Of a stretch of 64,000 nucleotides of DNA, positions 49,660-59,061 are shown piece by piece. Positions within the stretch are counted from its first letter, which is position 1, and each line of letters opens with the position of its first letter. This stretch comes from JANQFV01 sp964468185. GTDB taxonomy: Bacteria; Planctomycetota; Phycisphaerae; UBA1845; Fen-1342. Below the pieces are notes generated by a model, which searched no databases, had not been told where the DNA came from, and worked only from the letters and a program-made list of their open reading frames with translations. Both the position numbers and the translations under genes were made by a program. The stretch spans positions 1 through 64,000 of the forward strand of contig CAYXTR010000012.1 in assembly GCA_964468185.1 (NCBI GenBank). Direction: 5' to 3'.

Positions 49660-51072
49660 ATGTTGCTGCAACTACCAGCACTCGTGGGCCTTGTATTTCC
49701 GATCCTGACGTCGAGTCTGGCACCGGGGGAGGAGCGAGTAGCCTCCGACACGCGCGAGAAGACGGTTGTCCTGGAATCGGTGAGGGGTGCGGAGGATGGC
49801 GAGACTGTAACGGTCCGGCTGCTGGCCGGTCCAGACGAGGCGAGCGACACGCATTATGTCGTGGTTGGTGATGCTCCCCCGGCGGGGGCGAAGCTGCCGT
49901 CGGTTTGGATCGGTGTTCGGATCATGCCGGTGCCGGCGCCGTTGGCGGCGCACATCGGAGAAGATGGCGTCATGATCTCCAACGTGTTCAAGGGCAGCCC
50001 GGCTGACGAGGCGGGGGTGGAGCGGTATGACGTATTCCTCGAGTTCGACGGCATGCCGGTGAATTCACCGGCTGATCTGTCGAAGGTGGTGGGCGCAACG
50101 GCTGCGGGTGAGCGTGTGCAGGTTGTGCTGGTACGCGGCGCGGACGAGCAGACGTTGACGATGCGACCGGCGAAGCGTGCGGAGAATATGGAACTGGAAC
50201 TGAAGTATGACGAGCCGGAGGAAGAGGTTCTGGCGGAGAAGCTGAATCTGCGTGGGCGCACGTTGCAGGTGGGCCCGGGCGGCGAGTGGATCATGCGTGA
50301 TCTGGGTGAGTTGCAGGGTGTGCCCGATGTGTTGGAGGAGTTGAAAGGGCTGGATCTGGATGTACACGTGGAGGGTCTTCCGAAGGCATTCATGGGCGAT
50401 GGTCCGGACAACTGGATCCACATTCCGAGTCCGGGGCCTTTCATGTGGCGTGGTGGCGATGGCCGGGAGCTCGAGGTCGAAGTGAAGATCCGTATTGAGG
50501 AGGACGGATCGACGACGGTGATCGAGACCGACAAGGATGGTCGTATCCACGTTACGCAATCGGATGCGGACGGCAACGAAACGACGGATACGTATGAAAA
50601 TGAGGCGGCGCTATGCGAGAACCACCCGGAGCTCTACGCCATCTACCGGCAGCATGTGGGACGGCCGACGGGGCTGTTTCATCGGTCAAGGCCGGAGAAG
50701 CTGAAGAAGTGGCGGCAGGAGTTTCAGGTCGATATTCGCGAGCAGCTTGAGAAAGCCCGGGAGCAGGTTGAGGCTACGCAGCGTCAACTGAAGAAGAAGT
50801 ACGTGCGGCCGCACGCGGACCGGCCGGAACGGAACGATGATGTGCGCCGGCGTGTGCCGGATGCCCCGGCGAAGGACGCGAAGCGCGGCGACAGGCCTGG
50901 CACTGTAACGGAGGATAGCCGAGCGCTGGGTGTGCGCGTGGCGGACGACGGGGCGATCACGGTGTACTTCGCTTCGAACGGCGAGGTGTCCACGTATCGC
51001 TTCGTGGACAGGGAGAGCTTCCGCACGGCGGAGCCTGAGCTATATGCGCAAGTGGAAGACTTGTTGGAGTGA
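49660..51072 (+). CDS. Exported PDZ-domain protein of the sigma/anti-sigma operon
   Basis: A 470-residue protein with a short hydrophobic N-terminus (signal peptide, LLQLPALVGLVFPILTSSLA). A single PDZ domain covers about residues 85-175 (IGVRIMPV, GVMISNVFKGSPADEAGVERYDVFLEFDGMPVNSPADLSKVV). No Ser protease triad is visible, so it is not a full HtrA. After it come beta-rich acidic stretches, then a charged helical region (residues 345-400) probably a coiled coil, and a short C-terminal domain. AGGAG precedes the ATG; it lies 12 bases after the anti-sigma gene. It may sense or bind misfolded envelope proteins for the pair upstream, by inference. Confidence 0.75.
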   Translation: MLLQLPALVGLVFPILTSSLAPGEERVASDTREKTVVLESVRGAEDGETVTVRLLAGPDEASDTHYVVVGDAPPAGAKLPSVWIGVRIMPVPAPLAAHIGEDGVMISNVFKGSPADEAGVERYDVFLEFDGMPVNSPADLSKVVGATAAGERVQVVLVRGADEQTLTMRPAKRAENMELELKYDEPEEEVLAEKLNLRGRTLQVGPGGEWIMRDLGELQGVPDVLEELKGLDLDVHVEGLPKAFMGDGPDNWIHIPSPGPFMWRGGDGRELEVEVKIRIEEDGSTTVIETDKDGRIHVTQSDADGNETTDTYENEAALCENHPELYAIYRQHVGRPTGLFHRSRPEKLKKWRQEFQVDIREQLEKAREQVEATQRQLKKKYVRPHADRPERNDDVRRRVPDAPAKDAKRGDRPGTVTEDSRALGVRVADDGAITVYFASNGEVSTYRFVDRESFRTAEPELYAQVEDLLE

Positions 51073-51117
51073 TGGCGCGCGTTGTCTGAATCAGGGGGGG
51101 GAAGGCAGAGTGGGGCA

Positions 51118-51675
51118 TCAGGTACGGGCGGTACGCCGGCCGTTTCTGGTGCCCCGACCATTCTTGTAAACGTCTTCGAGCGACTTGAGGGTCTTTTTCG
51201 TGGCGATGCGATCGCTGGGACCCATGCGGTCGATGATGAGCACGCCATTGAGATGATCTGTCTCGTGCTGTACGACGCGGGAAAGCAGGTCTTCGGCGTC
51301 GAGTTCCAGCGGGCGGCCCTGGAGGTCCTGGGCGGTGACGCGGCAACGGCGGGCGCGACGAATTTGGGCAGTCACGTCGGGAAGCGAGAGGCAGCCCTCT
51401 TCGGCTTCGATCGAGCCCTCCATATCGTGAATGTCGGGGTTGATGAGGACCTGAAGGCCGTCAGGCTCGCCCGTCGGGTTCATGACGAACAGGCGGAGAT
51501 TGACGCCCACTTGCGGGGCTGCGAGGCCGACGCCGCGGCCGGTTTCCATGAGTTCGAACATGCGCTGAACGAAGGCGGCCAACTTTTCGTCGAACGCCTG
51601 GACCGGTTCGGCCTGACGGCGTAGCCGCGGGTCGGGATAGTGGATGATGCCGAGTTGCTCAGGATTGTCGATCAC
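51118..51675 (-). CDS. def: Peptide deformylase
   Basis: A 185-residue metalloenzyme that removes the formyl group from nascent N-terminal Met. All three motifs are present: GVGLAAPQVG (motif I), EEGCLSLPD (motif II, Cys ligand) and VVQHETDHLNGVLIID (motif III, H-E-x-x-H). The C-terminus is basic (NGRGTRNGRRTART). The frame opens with TTG at 51720, but GTG at 51675 gives the usual short N-terminus before IIHYPDPRLR. It is not next to fmt; the flavoprotein gene lies upstream on the same strand. Confidence 0.95.
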   Translation of the reverse strand: MIDNPEQLGIIHYPDPRLRRQAEPVQAFDEKLAAFVQRMFELMETGRGVGLAAPQVGVNLRLFVMNPTGEPDGLQVLINPDIHDMEGSIEAEEGCLSLPDVTAQIRRARRCRVTAQDLQGRPLELDAEDLLSRVVQHETDHLNGVLIIDRMGPSDRIATKKTLKSLEDVYKNGRGTRNGRRTART

Positions 51676-51743
51676 GATTGCACCGCTATACAGAATCGGG
51701 ACGAAAAGCACTCCACTCAATAGTAGCCGAAAGAACGCGGATG

Positions 51744-52850
51744 TCAGAAGCTGTGGCCGAGCAGGAAGGCGCGGGCGATGCGCTGGGCCATCTTCTCGTG
51801 CTTGAATACCATTGGCATCAGGAGGCCGAGGTCGGTATTCGGCATCTGGAGGTAGTCGGCCAGGGCGGCGCGCCAGCGATTGCCGAAGGTCGTGAGCTGG
51901 TCCTGAAAAACGTCCGCCGCGAGGGCGTCGGCGACAGTTTGGGCGGCGATCTGGCCGGAAACGAGGGCTGGGTAGAGGCTTTCGCTGCTAAGGGCGGCGG
52001 CGAAACCGCCGGCGGCGCCGATGAGGAGGCAGCGTTTTCCGACGTGGGACTCGATTTCGAGGGCGGTGCCGGCGACGGCGGGGATCGCGTAGATTTCGGT
52101 GCCATTGGCCGGGGGGAGGATATTAGCTCTTGATCCCGCCTGAATCACCTGGGCCAACTGGTCGACGGCGTTGGTTCCGGTATCGCGCGACAGCAGCGTG
52201 GCGCGGGTCGCGCTCTTGCCGTGGACGAGGGTAACAAGACGCAGGGCCCGGTTTGTGCCGCTGACCAGGTCGATGCCGGCGTGCCCGTTGCTGCGTGGGA
52301 TACGTGCCTGTGCGCACTGAAACTCGATGCTGCTGTTGGGGATGGTTGTGATCGGGGTCAGGCCGCTGGTGGTGCTGCCGGGGCCATCGGCGACGATCGC
52401 AGCGCTGGCAGAGACGCTGTGGTTGTTGCTGAGCGTGAGTGTGACGCGGTCTTCGCCGGTGGTGAGTCGCGTGACCGTCGTGTTGGTGATGATGTCGGCG
52501 CCGGTCTGATCGGCGGCCGCGAGCAAGTTGTTTGCCAGCGTATTGGATTCGACGATCGCGCCCGCGAGTTGGGGATCAGCAACTTCCGTGGATTCGGTGA
52601 AGTCGAGTGAAAAGATGCGCAAGCCCGACCAGGTGGCGGTTGCGGCACCATTCAGGTCGACGCCCAGCTCGTGGCAGATTTCGGCGGCGGGTGGCGCGAT
52701 CCAGCCGGGGCAGGTTATCGAGTGCGGCTCTGCAGCGCCCTCGATGATCAGCACCGAGAGCTTTCGGCGGCGTGCTTCGATGGCGGCGGCACTACCGGCC
52801 GGGCCGCCGCCGATGATGACGAGGTCGTAAGCGTCGCGCAGGGTGGTCAA
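51744..52850 (-). CDS. FAD-dependent oxidoreductase, geranylgeranyl reductase-like
   Basis: A 368-residue flavoprotein. DLVIIGGGPAGSAAAIEARRRKLSVLIIEG is the N-terminal FAD-binding motif. The rest has the look of the geranylgeranyl reductase or tryptophan halogenase-related family: ADGPGSTTSGL, then CLLIGAAGGFAAALSSESLYPALVSGQIAAQTV, the second FAD contact GAAGGF near the C-terminus. Such enzymes reduce isoprenoid double bonds of lipids, quinones or chlorophyll; the substrate here is unknown. Only a TTG start is available before the motif. It lies 13 bases from the MCE gene upstream, so the two are probably co-transcribed. Confidence 0.75.
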   Translation of the reverse strand: MTTLRDAYDLVIIGGGPAGSAAAIEARRRKLSVLIIEGAAEPHSITCPGWIAPPAAEICHELGVDLNGAATATWSGLRIFSLDFTESTEVADPQLAGAIVESNTLANNLLAAADQTGADIITNTTVTRLTTGEDRVTLTLSNNHSVSASAAIVADGPGSTTSGLTPITTIPNSSIEFQCAQARIPRSNGHAGIDLVSGTNRALRLVTLVHGKSATRATLLSRDTGTNAVDQLAQVIQAGSRANILPPANGTEIYAIPAVAGTALEIESHVGKRCLLIGAAGGFAAALSSESLYPALVSGQIAAQTVADALAADVFQDQLTTFGNRWRAALADYLQMPNTDLGLLMPMVFKHEKMAQRIARAFLLGHSF

Positions 52851-52863
52851 TGGGAGTCGGTCC

Positions 52864-54216
52864 TCACTTCATTTCGTCCCAGAGTTGCTGTTCGGCCTGC
52901 TCGAAGCGCTGGAAGGAGGCCTGGATTGACTCGAAAACCTGGCGGACCTCGTCGCGTTCGGCCTCGGTGAGTTCGTGCTGGCTGGTGGTGCGGCCGAGCA
53001 GGGCGTCGAGGCGACCGGCGGCGGCGTCGAGGTCGCGCGCGGCCTGGGCGAAAGCGCGGGCGGATTGGAAGACGAGCATCTGCTCTTCGCGGCGGGGGCC
53101 GGGGCCCCAGATGAGCTTGGAGGGGTTGAGGATCAGTTCGATCGTGAACTGCTCCATATTGTTGCCGATGGCGTTGAGGTGGTTCAGGGCGGCTTCGACC
53201 TGAGGGCGGCTGAGTGTGACCAGTCGTTCGCTTTCCGACGTGACGGCCTGAACATCGCCCAGGGCGGCGTTGACGCCGTCCATGGCAGCGTGGATCTTGC
53301 CGAGCAGTGAGGCGGGATCGGAGGCGTCCATTTCGGCCTGGAGGTCGACCAGCAGCTCCTCTTCGATTTTGCGGGTGGATTCGCGGACGCTGGCGAGTGT
53401 GTCGCGGACGACGGGGCGGTTTTCGCGGAGGATCGCGGAGGCTTCGAGCATGCCGGCGTCGACGTGTTCGAGGACTTTGTGAACGCGGTCGAGCACCGTG
53501 ACGGGGTCGCCCGCGCTGGTGCGCAGCTCGTCGCGCAAGGCCGCGGTCATGGCTTTCGTATCATCCAGGACCTGGTGCAATTTGGTGACAAGCACGTCGC
53601 GCTTGGTCGGATCGACCTGTGTGCGCACGTGGGTGGCGACGGTGTGCAATTCGTTCAGAATATCGAGGATCTTGCGATGGGCGGAGTCTTCGGCGCGCGG
53701 GTCGAGCGCGAATTGGAGGTTCTCGACCAGACCGCCGGGACCGAGCAGGTCGTCCCGGAGTTCGGCGATGATGGCGTTGAAGCTACTGGGGGACTCGCCG
53801 ATGATGGGCTGGGTCAGTTCCTTGCCGGGGTCGCCGACGCTTTGGATATTGACGAAGCCCTGACCACCGATGGCGGGTTCGCTCGTTGTGACGCGGCAGT
53901 TGTCGTAGAGGGGGACATCGGTGTCGATTTCGGCGTCGACGACGAAGACGGTTTGCTCAGGTTCTTCGGAATTCGGCAGTTGACGCTGTTCGATGCGGAC
54001 CTGCTGCACGGAGCCGACGTGGACGGCGCCGGCGAGTCGGACGGGGCTGCCGGCCTGGAGGGGGGCCATGCCGCCTTCGTGGCGGAAGACGATTTCGATC
54101 TGGCGGCCGTCGGTTTTGAAGAGCGGTTGCAGGAAGACGAAGGTGAGGATGAAGAGCGCGACGAAGAGTATCGTCGCGAGCCCGAGCAGGAAGTTCTCTT
54201 TGCGCTGTTGTTTCAT
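52864..54216 (-). CDS. MCE/MlaD-domain protein
   Basis: A 450-residue membrane-anchored protein. One N-terminal membrane segment (LGLATILFVALFILTFVFLQPLF, about residues 11-33) is followed by an MCE domain (about 35-130: IEIVFRHEGGMAPLQAGSPVRLAGAVHVGSVQQV), the lipid-binding fold of MlaD-type transport systems. The remaining 300 residues are long amphipathic helices, probably a coiled coil needle or channel. Lipid movement between inner and outer membrane is expected. No MlaE permease or ATPase gene accompanies it, which is unusual. ATG at 54216 (GGTGAG upstream) is preferred to GTG at 54222. Confidence 0.82.
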   Translation of the reverse strand: MKQQRKENFLLGLATILFVALFILTFVFLQPLFKTDGRQIEIVFRHEGGMAPLQAGSPVRLAGAVHVGSVQQVRIEQRQLPNSEEPEQTVFVVDAEIDTDVPLYDNCRVTTSEPAIGGQGFVNIQSVGDPGKELTQPIIGESPSSFNAIIAELRDDLLGPGGLVENLQFALDPRAEDSAHRKILDILNELHTVATHVRTQVDPTKRDVLVTKLHQVLDDTKAMTAALRDELRTSAGDPVTVLDRVHKVLEHVDAGMLEASAILRENRPVVRDTLASVRESTRKIEEELLVDLQAEMDASDPASLLGKIHAAMDGVNAALGDVQAVTSESERLVTLSRPQVEAALNHLNAIGNNMEQFTIELILNPSKLIWGPGPRREEQMLVFQSARAFAQAARDLDAAAGRLDALLGRTTSQHELTEAERDEVRQVFESIQASFQRFEQAEQQLWDEMK

Positions 54217-54318
54217 GAGCACTCACCGAGTTGGGCGGCGGGTGCATTGTAGCCATCACAGAGCGGTGTGCCAGAAGTGGCAATGAAGTGTGCGAGGCCT
54301 TGGATGAGGAACGGCTGA

Positions 54319-56514
54319 TCAGAGGCCGATGGCGCGGCCGCCGGCGGAAACGCCCCACGCGGCGAAGTAGGCGAGGGTGGTCATGCCGACGAAGGAGATG
54401 ACGGGCCAGTGCCAGGATTTGGTTTCGCGGCCGATGGTGGCGAGGGTGGCGCCGCATTGGGCGCAGAGGGCGAAGAAGACCATGACGGAGAGGGCGACGG
54501 GAAGGGTAAAGACGGGCTGGTCCGTGTCTTCCCACTTCATCTGGTGCAGGGCGGTTTGGAGGCTGGTTGAGCCTTCATCGGCCTCACCGAGATTGAGCAC
54601 GGTCCCGAGGGTGGCGATGATGACTTCGCGGGCGGGGAACGAGGCGACGACGCCGACGCCGACGCGCCAGTCCCAACCGAGGGGTTTGATGGCGGGTTCG
54701 ATGGCATGTCCGACGCGACCGAGGTAGCTGTTGCGCAGATACGCACCGGCGAGTTCCGATTCGAACTTGTCTTCGTCCCACCCGTGCGCGTGCTTCTCGG
54801 CCACAACCGCGGCGCGGGTGGCTTCGCTGCGCGGGAAGTAGCCCAGCGCCCAGACGACGACGTTGACGACGAGGATGACGGTTCCGGCACGGGTGACGAA
54901 GCTGCGGCCGGCGAGGTACATCCGCTGCCAGATGGTGCGGAGACGCGGCACCTTGTAGCTGGGCAGCTCGAGCAGGAAGCTGGACGCGGGTCCCTGAAAG
55001 ACGGTGTGCTTGAGCAGCAGAGCGATCGGGATGGCGCAGGCGACGCCGACCAGGTACATGCCGAGCATGACGAGTGCGTCGAGGCGGACCCAGCCGCCGA
55101 GCCAGCTCACGGCCGGCACGAAGGCGCCGATCAGCAGTACGTAGACGGGCAGGCGTGCCGAGCAGCTCATGAAGGGTGCGATCAGGATCGTGATGAAGCG
55201 TTCGCGGCGATCCGCAATGGCACGTGTGCCCATGATGGCTGGCACGGCGCAGGCGAATGAGGATAGCAGGGGTATGAAAGCCCGGCCGCTGAGGCCGAGG
55301 GGCCGCATGAGACGGTCGACCATGAAGGCGGCACGCGAGAGGTAGCCGCAGTCTTCCAGAATGGCGATGAAGAAGAACAGCAGCAGGATTTGGGGCAGGA
55401 AGACGAGCACACCGCCGACGCCGGCAATCAGGCCGTCCTGAACGAGGCTCTGGATCATGCTGCCGTCGGGGAGGATGCTGCCGGCCAGGCTGGCGACCCA
55501 GCCGAAGCCGGACTCGACCCATGCCATCGGATAACCCGCGACGGAGTAGATCGCGTAGAACATGGCGTAGAGTACGGCGAGCAGTGCGACGGCGCCGCTG
55601 ACGCGGTGCGTCAGAATGCGGTCGACGCGGGCGGACCAGGTCTTACCCGTGCCGACACGTCGTTCGATGACGCCGTCTAGCACGCGGTGAATCCAGGCGT
55701 AGCGGGCGCGAATCTCGGCCGGGATGGGCTCGGGTTCCGCGGACCGGACGGCGGCGCGGGCCTGTTCGAGCAGGGTTGGGTCGCCGCCGCGCGAGAGGTA
55801 GTGTTGTTCGGCGCAGCCCCCTTCATCCATGAGGACGCGAAGAGCCTCGCCGGGGCAGAGGGTGATGTTCGCGTGCTCCCGTAACCAGCCGCGCTGTTGG
55901 TCGATAACGGGCGGGAGATCGACCACAGGCCGGGGTGGTTCGCGCCCGATCGCCGCTGCGAGTTCCTGTGCAAGTGGGCGTACGGTTGCGTCGCGCGTGG
56001 CGACAACGGGTACGACGGGCACGCCCAGCCGATTGCTCAGCTCGTCGGCGTCGATGTGCAGCCCCTTCTCTTCGGCGACGTCGATCATGTTCAACGCGAC
56101 GACCACGGGCAGGCCGATGTCGAGCAGTTGGCTGAGGAGGTAGAAGTTACGCTGCGGGTTCGCGGCGTCGACGATGGCGAGGACGGCGTCGGGGCGATCG
56201 CGGCGGTCCAGGCGGCCGCAGAGGGCTTCGCTGACGATCATCTCGTCAGGCGAATGGGCGGCGAGGCTGTAGGTCCCAGGTAGGTCTACCAGTTCGATCG
56301 TCGCATCCACGTTTCGCACGCGACCGTGGGCGATGTCGACGGTTACGCCGGGGTAGTTGGCGACGTGGCGGCGAAAACCGGTGAGGGCATTGAAGAGGGA
56401 GGTCTTGCCGGTGTTGGGGTTTCCGACGAGGGCGACGATAGCGCGTGCCGACGGCGTTGGAGGACGTTGGGTAGGGAGTTGTTCCTCGCTGGCTGTCGCA
56501 GGTTCTCTTCTCAA
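54319..56514 (-). CDS. feoB: Ferrous iron transport protein B
   Basis: A 731-residue inner-membrane Fe(II) importer. The cytosolic G domain has G1 GNPNTGKTSLFNALTG (residues 31-46), G3 DLPGTYSLAAHSPDEM and G4 NMIDVAEEKG. The guanine dissociation inhibitor-like helices follow, then the membrane part with two Gate domains, seen as ILLLFFFIAILEDCGYLSRAAFMVDRLM, FIPLLSSFACAVPAIMGTRAI and VASFPAREVIIATLGTVLNLGE. The N-terminus is extended by about 25 Pro-rich residues. Only a TTG start precedes the G1 motif. feoA lies 43 bases upstream. Iron supply suits the iron-rich hydrogenase proteins encoded nearby, but no shared control is visible. Confidence 0.95.
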   Translation of the reverse strand: MRREPATASEEQLPTQRPPTPSARAIVALVGNPNTGKTSLFNALTGFRRHVANYPGVTVDIAHGRVRNVDATIELVDLPGTYSLAAHSPDEMIVSEALCGRLDRRDRPDAVLAIVDAANPQRNFYLLSQLLDIGLPVVVALNMIDVAEEKGLHIDADELSNRLGVPVVPVVATRDATVRPLAQELAAAIGREPPRPVVDLPPVIDQQRGWLREHANITLCPGEALRVLMDEGGCAEQHYLSRGGDPTLLEQARAAVRSAEPEPIPAEIRARYAWIHRVLDGVIERRVGTGKTWSARVDRILTHRVSGAVALLAVLYAMFYAIYSVAGYPMAWVESGFGWVASLAGSILPDGSMIQSLVQDGLIAGVGGVLVFLPQILLLFFFIAILEDCGYLSRAAFMVDRLMRPLGLSGRAFIPLLSSFACAVPAIMGTRAIADRRERFITILIAPFMSCSARLPVYVLLIGAFVPAVSWLGGWVRLDALVMLGMYLVGVACAIPIALLLKHTVFQGPASSFLLELPSYKVPRLRTIWQRMYLAGRSFVTRAGTVILVVNVVVWALGYFPRSEATRAAVVAEKHAHGWDEDKFESELAGAYLRNSYLGRVGHAIEPAIKPLGWDWRVGVGVVASFPAREVIIATLGTVLNLGEADEGSTSLQTALHQMKWEDTDQPVFTLPVALSVMVFFALCAQCGATLATIGRETKSWHWPVISFVGMTTLAYFAAWGVSAGGRAIGL

Positions 56515-56557
56515 TTGGGAGGGCTCACAGCGACAGGGCGGTGCGCGAGAGTGCGAC

Positions 56558-56782
56558 TTAGAGGGCGTCGACGTCGATCAGAGCGGCCTCGGATGAGCGA
56601 ACGGAGAGCTCGTAATCGCCCAGACGAAGCTGCATGGGGTCGCCCAGCGGTGCTCGCCGTACGACTTCGACTTCGGCACCTTCGATCAGGCCCATCTCCA
56701 TCAAGCGGTAGGCGAGACGATTGCCCGGTTGGACGCCGGTAACGCGGAAGCGCGAACCCAGAGGAGCACCGTTCAACAACAT
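56558..56782 (-). CDS. feoA: Ferrous iron transport protein A
   Basis: A 74-residue SH3-like protein that assists FeoB. The family wording is LNGAPLGSRFRVTGV...NRLAYRLMEMGLIEGAEVEVVRRAPLGDPMQLRLGDYELSVRSSEA, including the RLMEMGL and GDP-x-x-L-x-L-G-Y motifs. A TTG at 56794 opens the frame; the ATG at 56782 has GAGG at proper distance and is chosen. First gene of the feoAB unit. Confidence 0.93.
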   Translation of the reverse strand: MLLNGAPLGSRFRVTGVQPGNRLAYRLMEMGLIEGAEVEVVRRAPLGDPMQLRLGDYELSVRSSEAALIDVDAL

Positions 56783-56858
56783 ATCGGACCTCAATGAATC
56801 ATCTTGACGACGATGACGTAACCACGCTCGGCAATTGTTTTACTTACTATACATCGGT

Positions 56859-56882
56859 TTGGTTCGCTCTGCAACGAACCAA
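56859..56882. promoter_or_regulatory. 8-bp inverted repeat upstream of feoAB (possible operator)
   Basis: TTGGTTCG and CGAACCAA are separated by eight bases, 77 bases upstream of the feoA ATG and 89 bases from the end of the acidic repeat gene. TATAGT lies between it and feoA on the minus strand. The sequence does not match known Fur or DtxR boxes closely, and it could also be a terminator stem. Confidence 0.3.
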
Positions 56883-56970
56883 TTGGTCTAGTTTCTGTGA
56901 AAAAACCAAGAATGTGGGTTACGCGGTGCCGGAGCCCGAACTCGCCGGGATCGTTTTCGGGGAGCGTGAT

Positions 56971-59061
56971 TCAGTTGCCTTCCGGGTCGTCGACGACGAT
57001 CAGGCCCGCTGCGGTGGCGGTGTCGTTCAGCCCGCCGGCCGTGATCGTGGCTTTCAGGTAATAGCTGCCCGGCTCGAGGTCCGGCAGCGTCGAGCGGCTC
57101 GGCACGGTCCAGATGAAGCGGTCTTCGTCATCATCAGGATCGGCGGTCCGCGTGCCACCTGGAATCGTGATTTCCGCAGAGTCGGATAGCCGCTCGAGCT
57201 TGAGCACCACCTCTGCGTTGTCACTGGAAGTATCATAGCGCCAACGGATTGTGACCTCGTCGCCAGCGACCACGGTCTGATCGGAAGTGGGGGTCAGCAG
57301 CGAGATTAGCGGCTGGTCGACATTGCCGCGGCGGAAAATCTTCCCGGAGCCTTCAACGGCTTCGGTAGAGTCGTCCTCCTGGCGGATTTCGAGCAGCAGT
57401 GTGTAGATGCCGGACTCGACATCGTCGCCGGCTGCGTTGGTGCCGTCCCAGGTGAACTGCTGCGGATCGGTGTCGGGTTCGATCTCCTCCTGGACAAGGA
57501 GAGACACCTCGTTGCCGTTGTTGCGGTCGTCATCGGGATCGAGGAGCAGGTCGACGCGCACTTCGTCTTCCTGATCGACCTGGTATTCGATCTCTATGGT
57601 GTCGCCCAATCCGATCAGGTCCGTGTCCTGGCGGGGGGCGAGGATCGCGGGGCCGGGAGGTGTGCCGGTGACGATGATTTGGGCAAGGCCCTCAGCGAAG
57701 AAGGGGTCGTTGTCATCATCGCTGACCTCGGCGATCAGATTGTAGGTGTCGGACAGGACACTCCGGCCGTCGAGACGGGTGCCAGTGAAGGTTGTCGACT
57801 GGTCGTCCGGTGCGCTGAGCAAGCTCTGCTCAGTGAAATACACCTCGTTGCCGTTTTCGTGGTCGTCGTCGGGATCCAGGCCGATGCGCGCGGTCGCATT
57901 CACGCCGCCGCCGAACCACTCGATGCGGATTGCCTCAGGGTCGTCCTCGTCGTGGTCGAAGGTCTGGTCTTCAGTTGGCGCGGTGAATTCGAAGGTCGCA
58001 AGCCCCTGAATCGAAATGTCGCCTCTGGCTTCGACCAGGTAGGGACCGGCGGCCGGGTCGAATACGCTGCCGTACAGGCTGTAGGTGCCGGCGGCAACCT
58101 CGATACCGTCTATGTCCGTGCCGTCGAAAGTGAAGGTCTGTTCTTCGGCGTTGGCGTTCAGCGTGAGTATCGCGAGCGGGATTTCGTTTCCGTTGCGATG
58201 GTCGGAGTCCGGGTCCAGTCCGACGGTGAACTCGGCACCCTCGCCGCCGGCGAAGAGTGAGATGTCGATGGTGTCACCCTCGGCTGGGTCCAGATCGGTG
58301 TCTTCATCAGGGTTGGTGAATCCGTAGACGCCGACATTGACAGCGACGCCGTTATTGGTCGCTTCCACGTCGAAGAAGGTCTCCTCCGCGCTGGAGGAGT
58401 TTGAGGCGGAAAGCGTGTAAAGTCCTGGTGCCACCGGGTTTCCGGTGTCGTCGGTCCCGCTCCAGGAGAAGGACTGGCGGGCGGTGGGGATGTTGACGGG
58501 GGGTTCGGCGATCGTGATGTCGCTCAGACCGCTCTCGGGGGAGAGCATGAGAACGGCGTTCTCCTTGTCGTCGCCGCCGAACCACTCGATCTCAATCGAC
58601 TCGCCATCGCGGGGAAGAACCACATCTTCCGAGGGCTCGACAAAGCCGAAGATTGTGATCGTTCCCGGTGCAGTATGGGTACGTCCGAGAGTGGCGGTTT
58701 GAATTCGCCCGGTGATGCGGAAGGGTCCGACGTCGTTGGAGGTGTCCCAGTCCACGATGTCGCCGTCGCCGGTCCCTACGAAGGGCTGATCTTCGATGAA
58801 GGTTCTGGTTTCAAGTTCCGGGAGGCGGGATTCGAGGAGGATATCGACGCTGGCAGGGTCTCCAGTCAGATTGGAGCCGGTCCACTGAATGCGCACGGAC
58901 TGCCCCTGCGAGATCAGCTTGTCCTCTGACGGGCGTGTGACGGCGATGGCGAGCGTTTCGCCGGTGTTCGCGGCACGCGGCGCGTCGTCGGTGATGGGGA
59001 GGCAGGTACCGCCTGCGAGAATGAAGCTCAGGCTGGCAGCCAGGAGGAGTGCACGGCGCAT
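56971..59061 (-). CDS. Large acidic exported repeat protein
   Basis: A 696-residue exported protein. The leader ALLLAASLSFILAGGTC is a signal, probably lipoprotein-type though the residue before the Cys is Thr. The body has about six or seven diverged tandem units of roughly 90-100 residues; several contain the phrase L-D-P-D-x-D-x-x-N-G-N-E (near residues 287, 396 and 510) and end in a-G-x-Y-x-L. Many units contain x-F-x-W-x-G-T-D/N, so they are probably Ig-like or FlgD-type beta sandwiches with calcium loops. Overall very acidic. No function can be given. It overlaps no neighbour and is transcribed away from the lipoprotein gene at 59380. Confidence 0.65.
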   Translation of the reverse strand: MRRALLLAASLSFILAGGTCLPITDDAPRAANTGETLAIAVTRPSEDKLISQGQSVRIQWTGSNLTGDPASVDILLESRLPELETRTFIEDQPFVGTGDGDIVDWDTSNDVGPFRITGRIQTATLGRTHTAPGTITIFGFVEPSEDVVLPRDGESIEIEWFGGDDKENAVLMLSPESGLSDITIAEPPVNIPTARQSFSWSGTDDTGNPVAPGLYTLSASNSSSAEETFFDVEATNNGVAVNVGVYGFTNPDEDTDLDPAEGDTIDISLFAGGEGAEFTVGLDPDSDHRNGNEIPLAILTLNANAEEQTFTFDGTDIDGIEVAAGTYSLYGSVFDPAAGPYLVEARGDISIQGLATFEFTAPTEDQTFDHDEDDPEAIRIEWFGGGVNATARIGLDPDDDHENGNEVYFTEQSLLSAPDDQSTTFTGTRLDGRSVLSDTYNLIAEVSDDDNDPFFAEGLAQIIVTGTPPGPAILAPRQDTDLIGLGDTIEIEYQVDQEDEVRVDLLLDPDDDRNNGNEVSLLVQEEIEPDTDPQQFTWDGTNAAGDDVESGIYTLLLEIRQEDDSTEAVEGSGKIFRRGNVDQPLISLLTPTSDQTVVAGDEVTIRWRYDTSSDNAEVVLKLERLSDSAEITIPGGTRTADPDDDEDRFIWTVPSRSTLPDLEPGSYYLKATITAGGLNDTATAAGLIVVDDPEGN

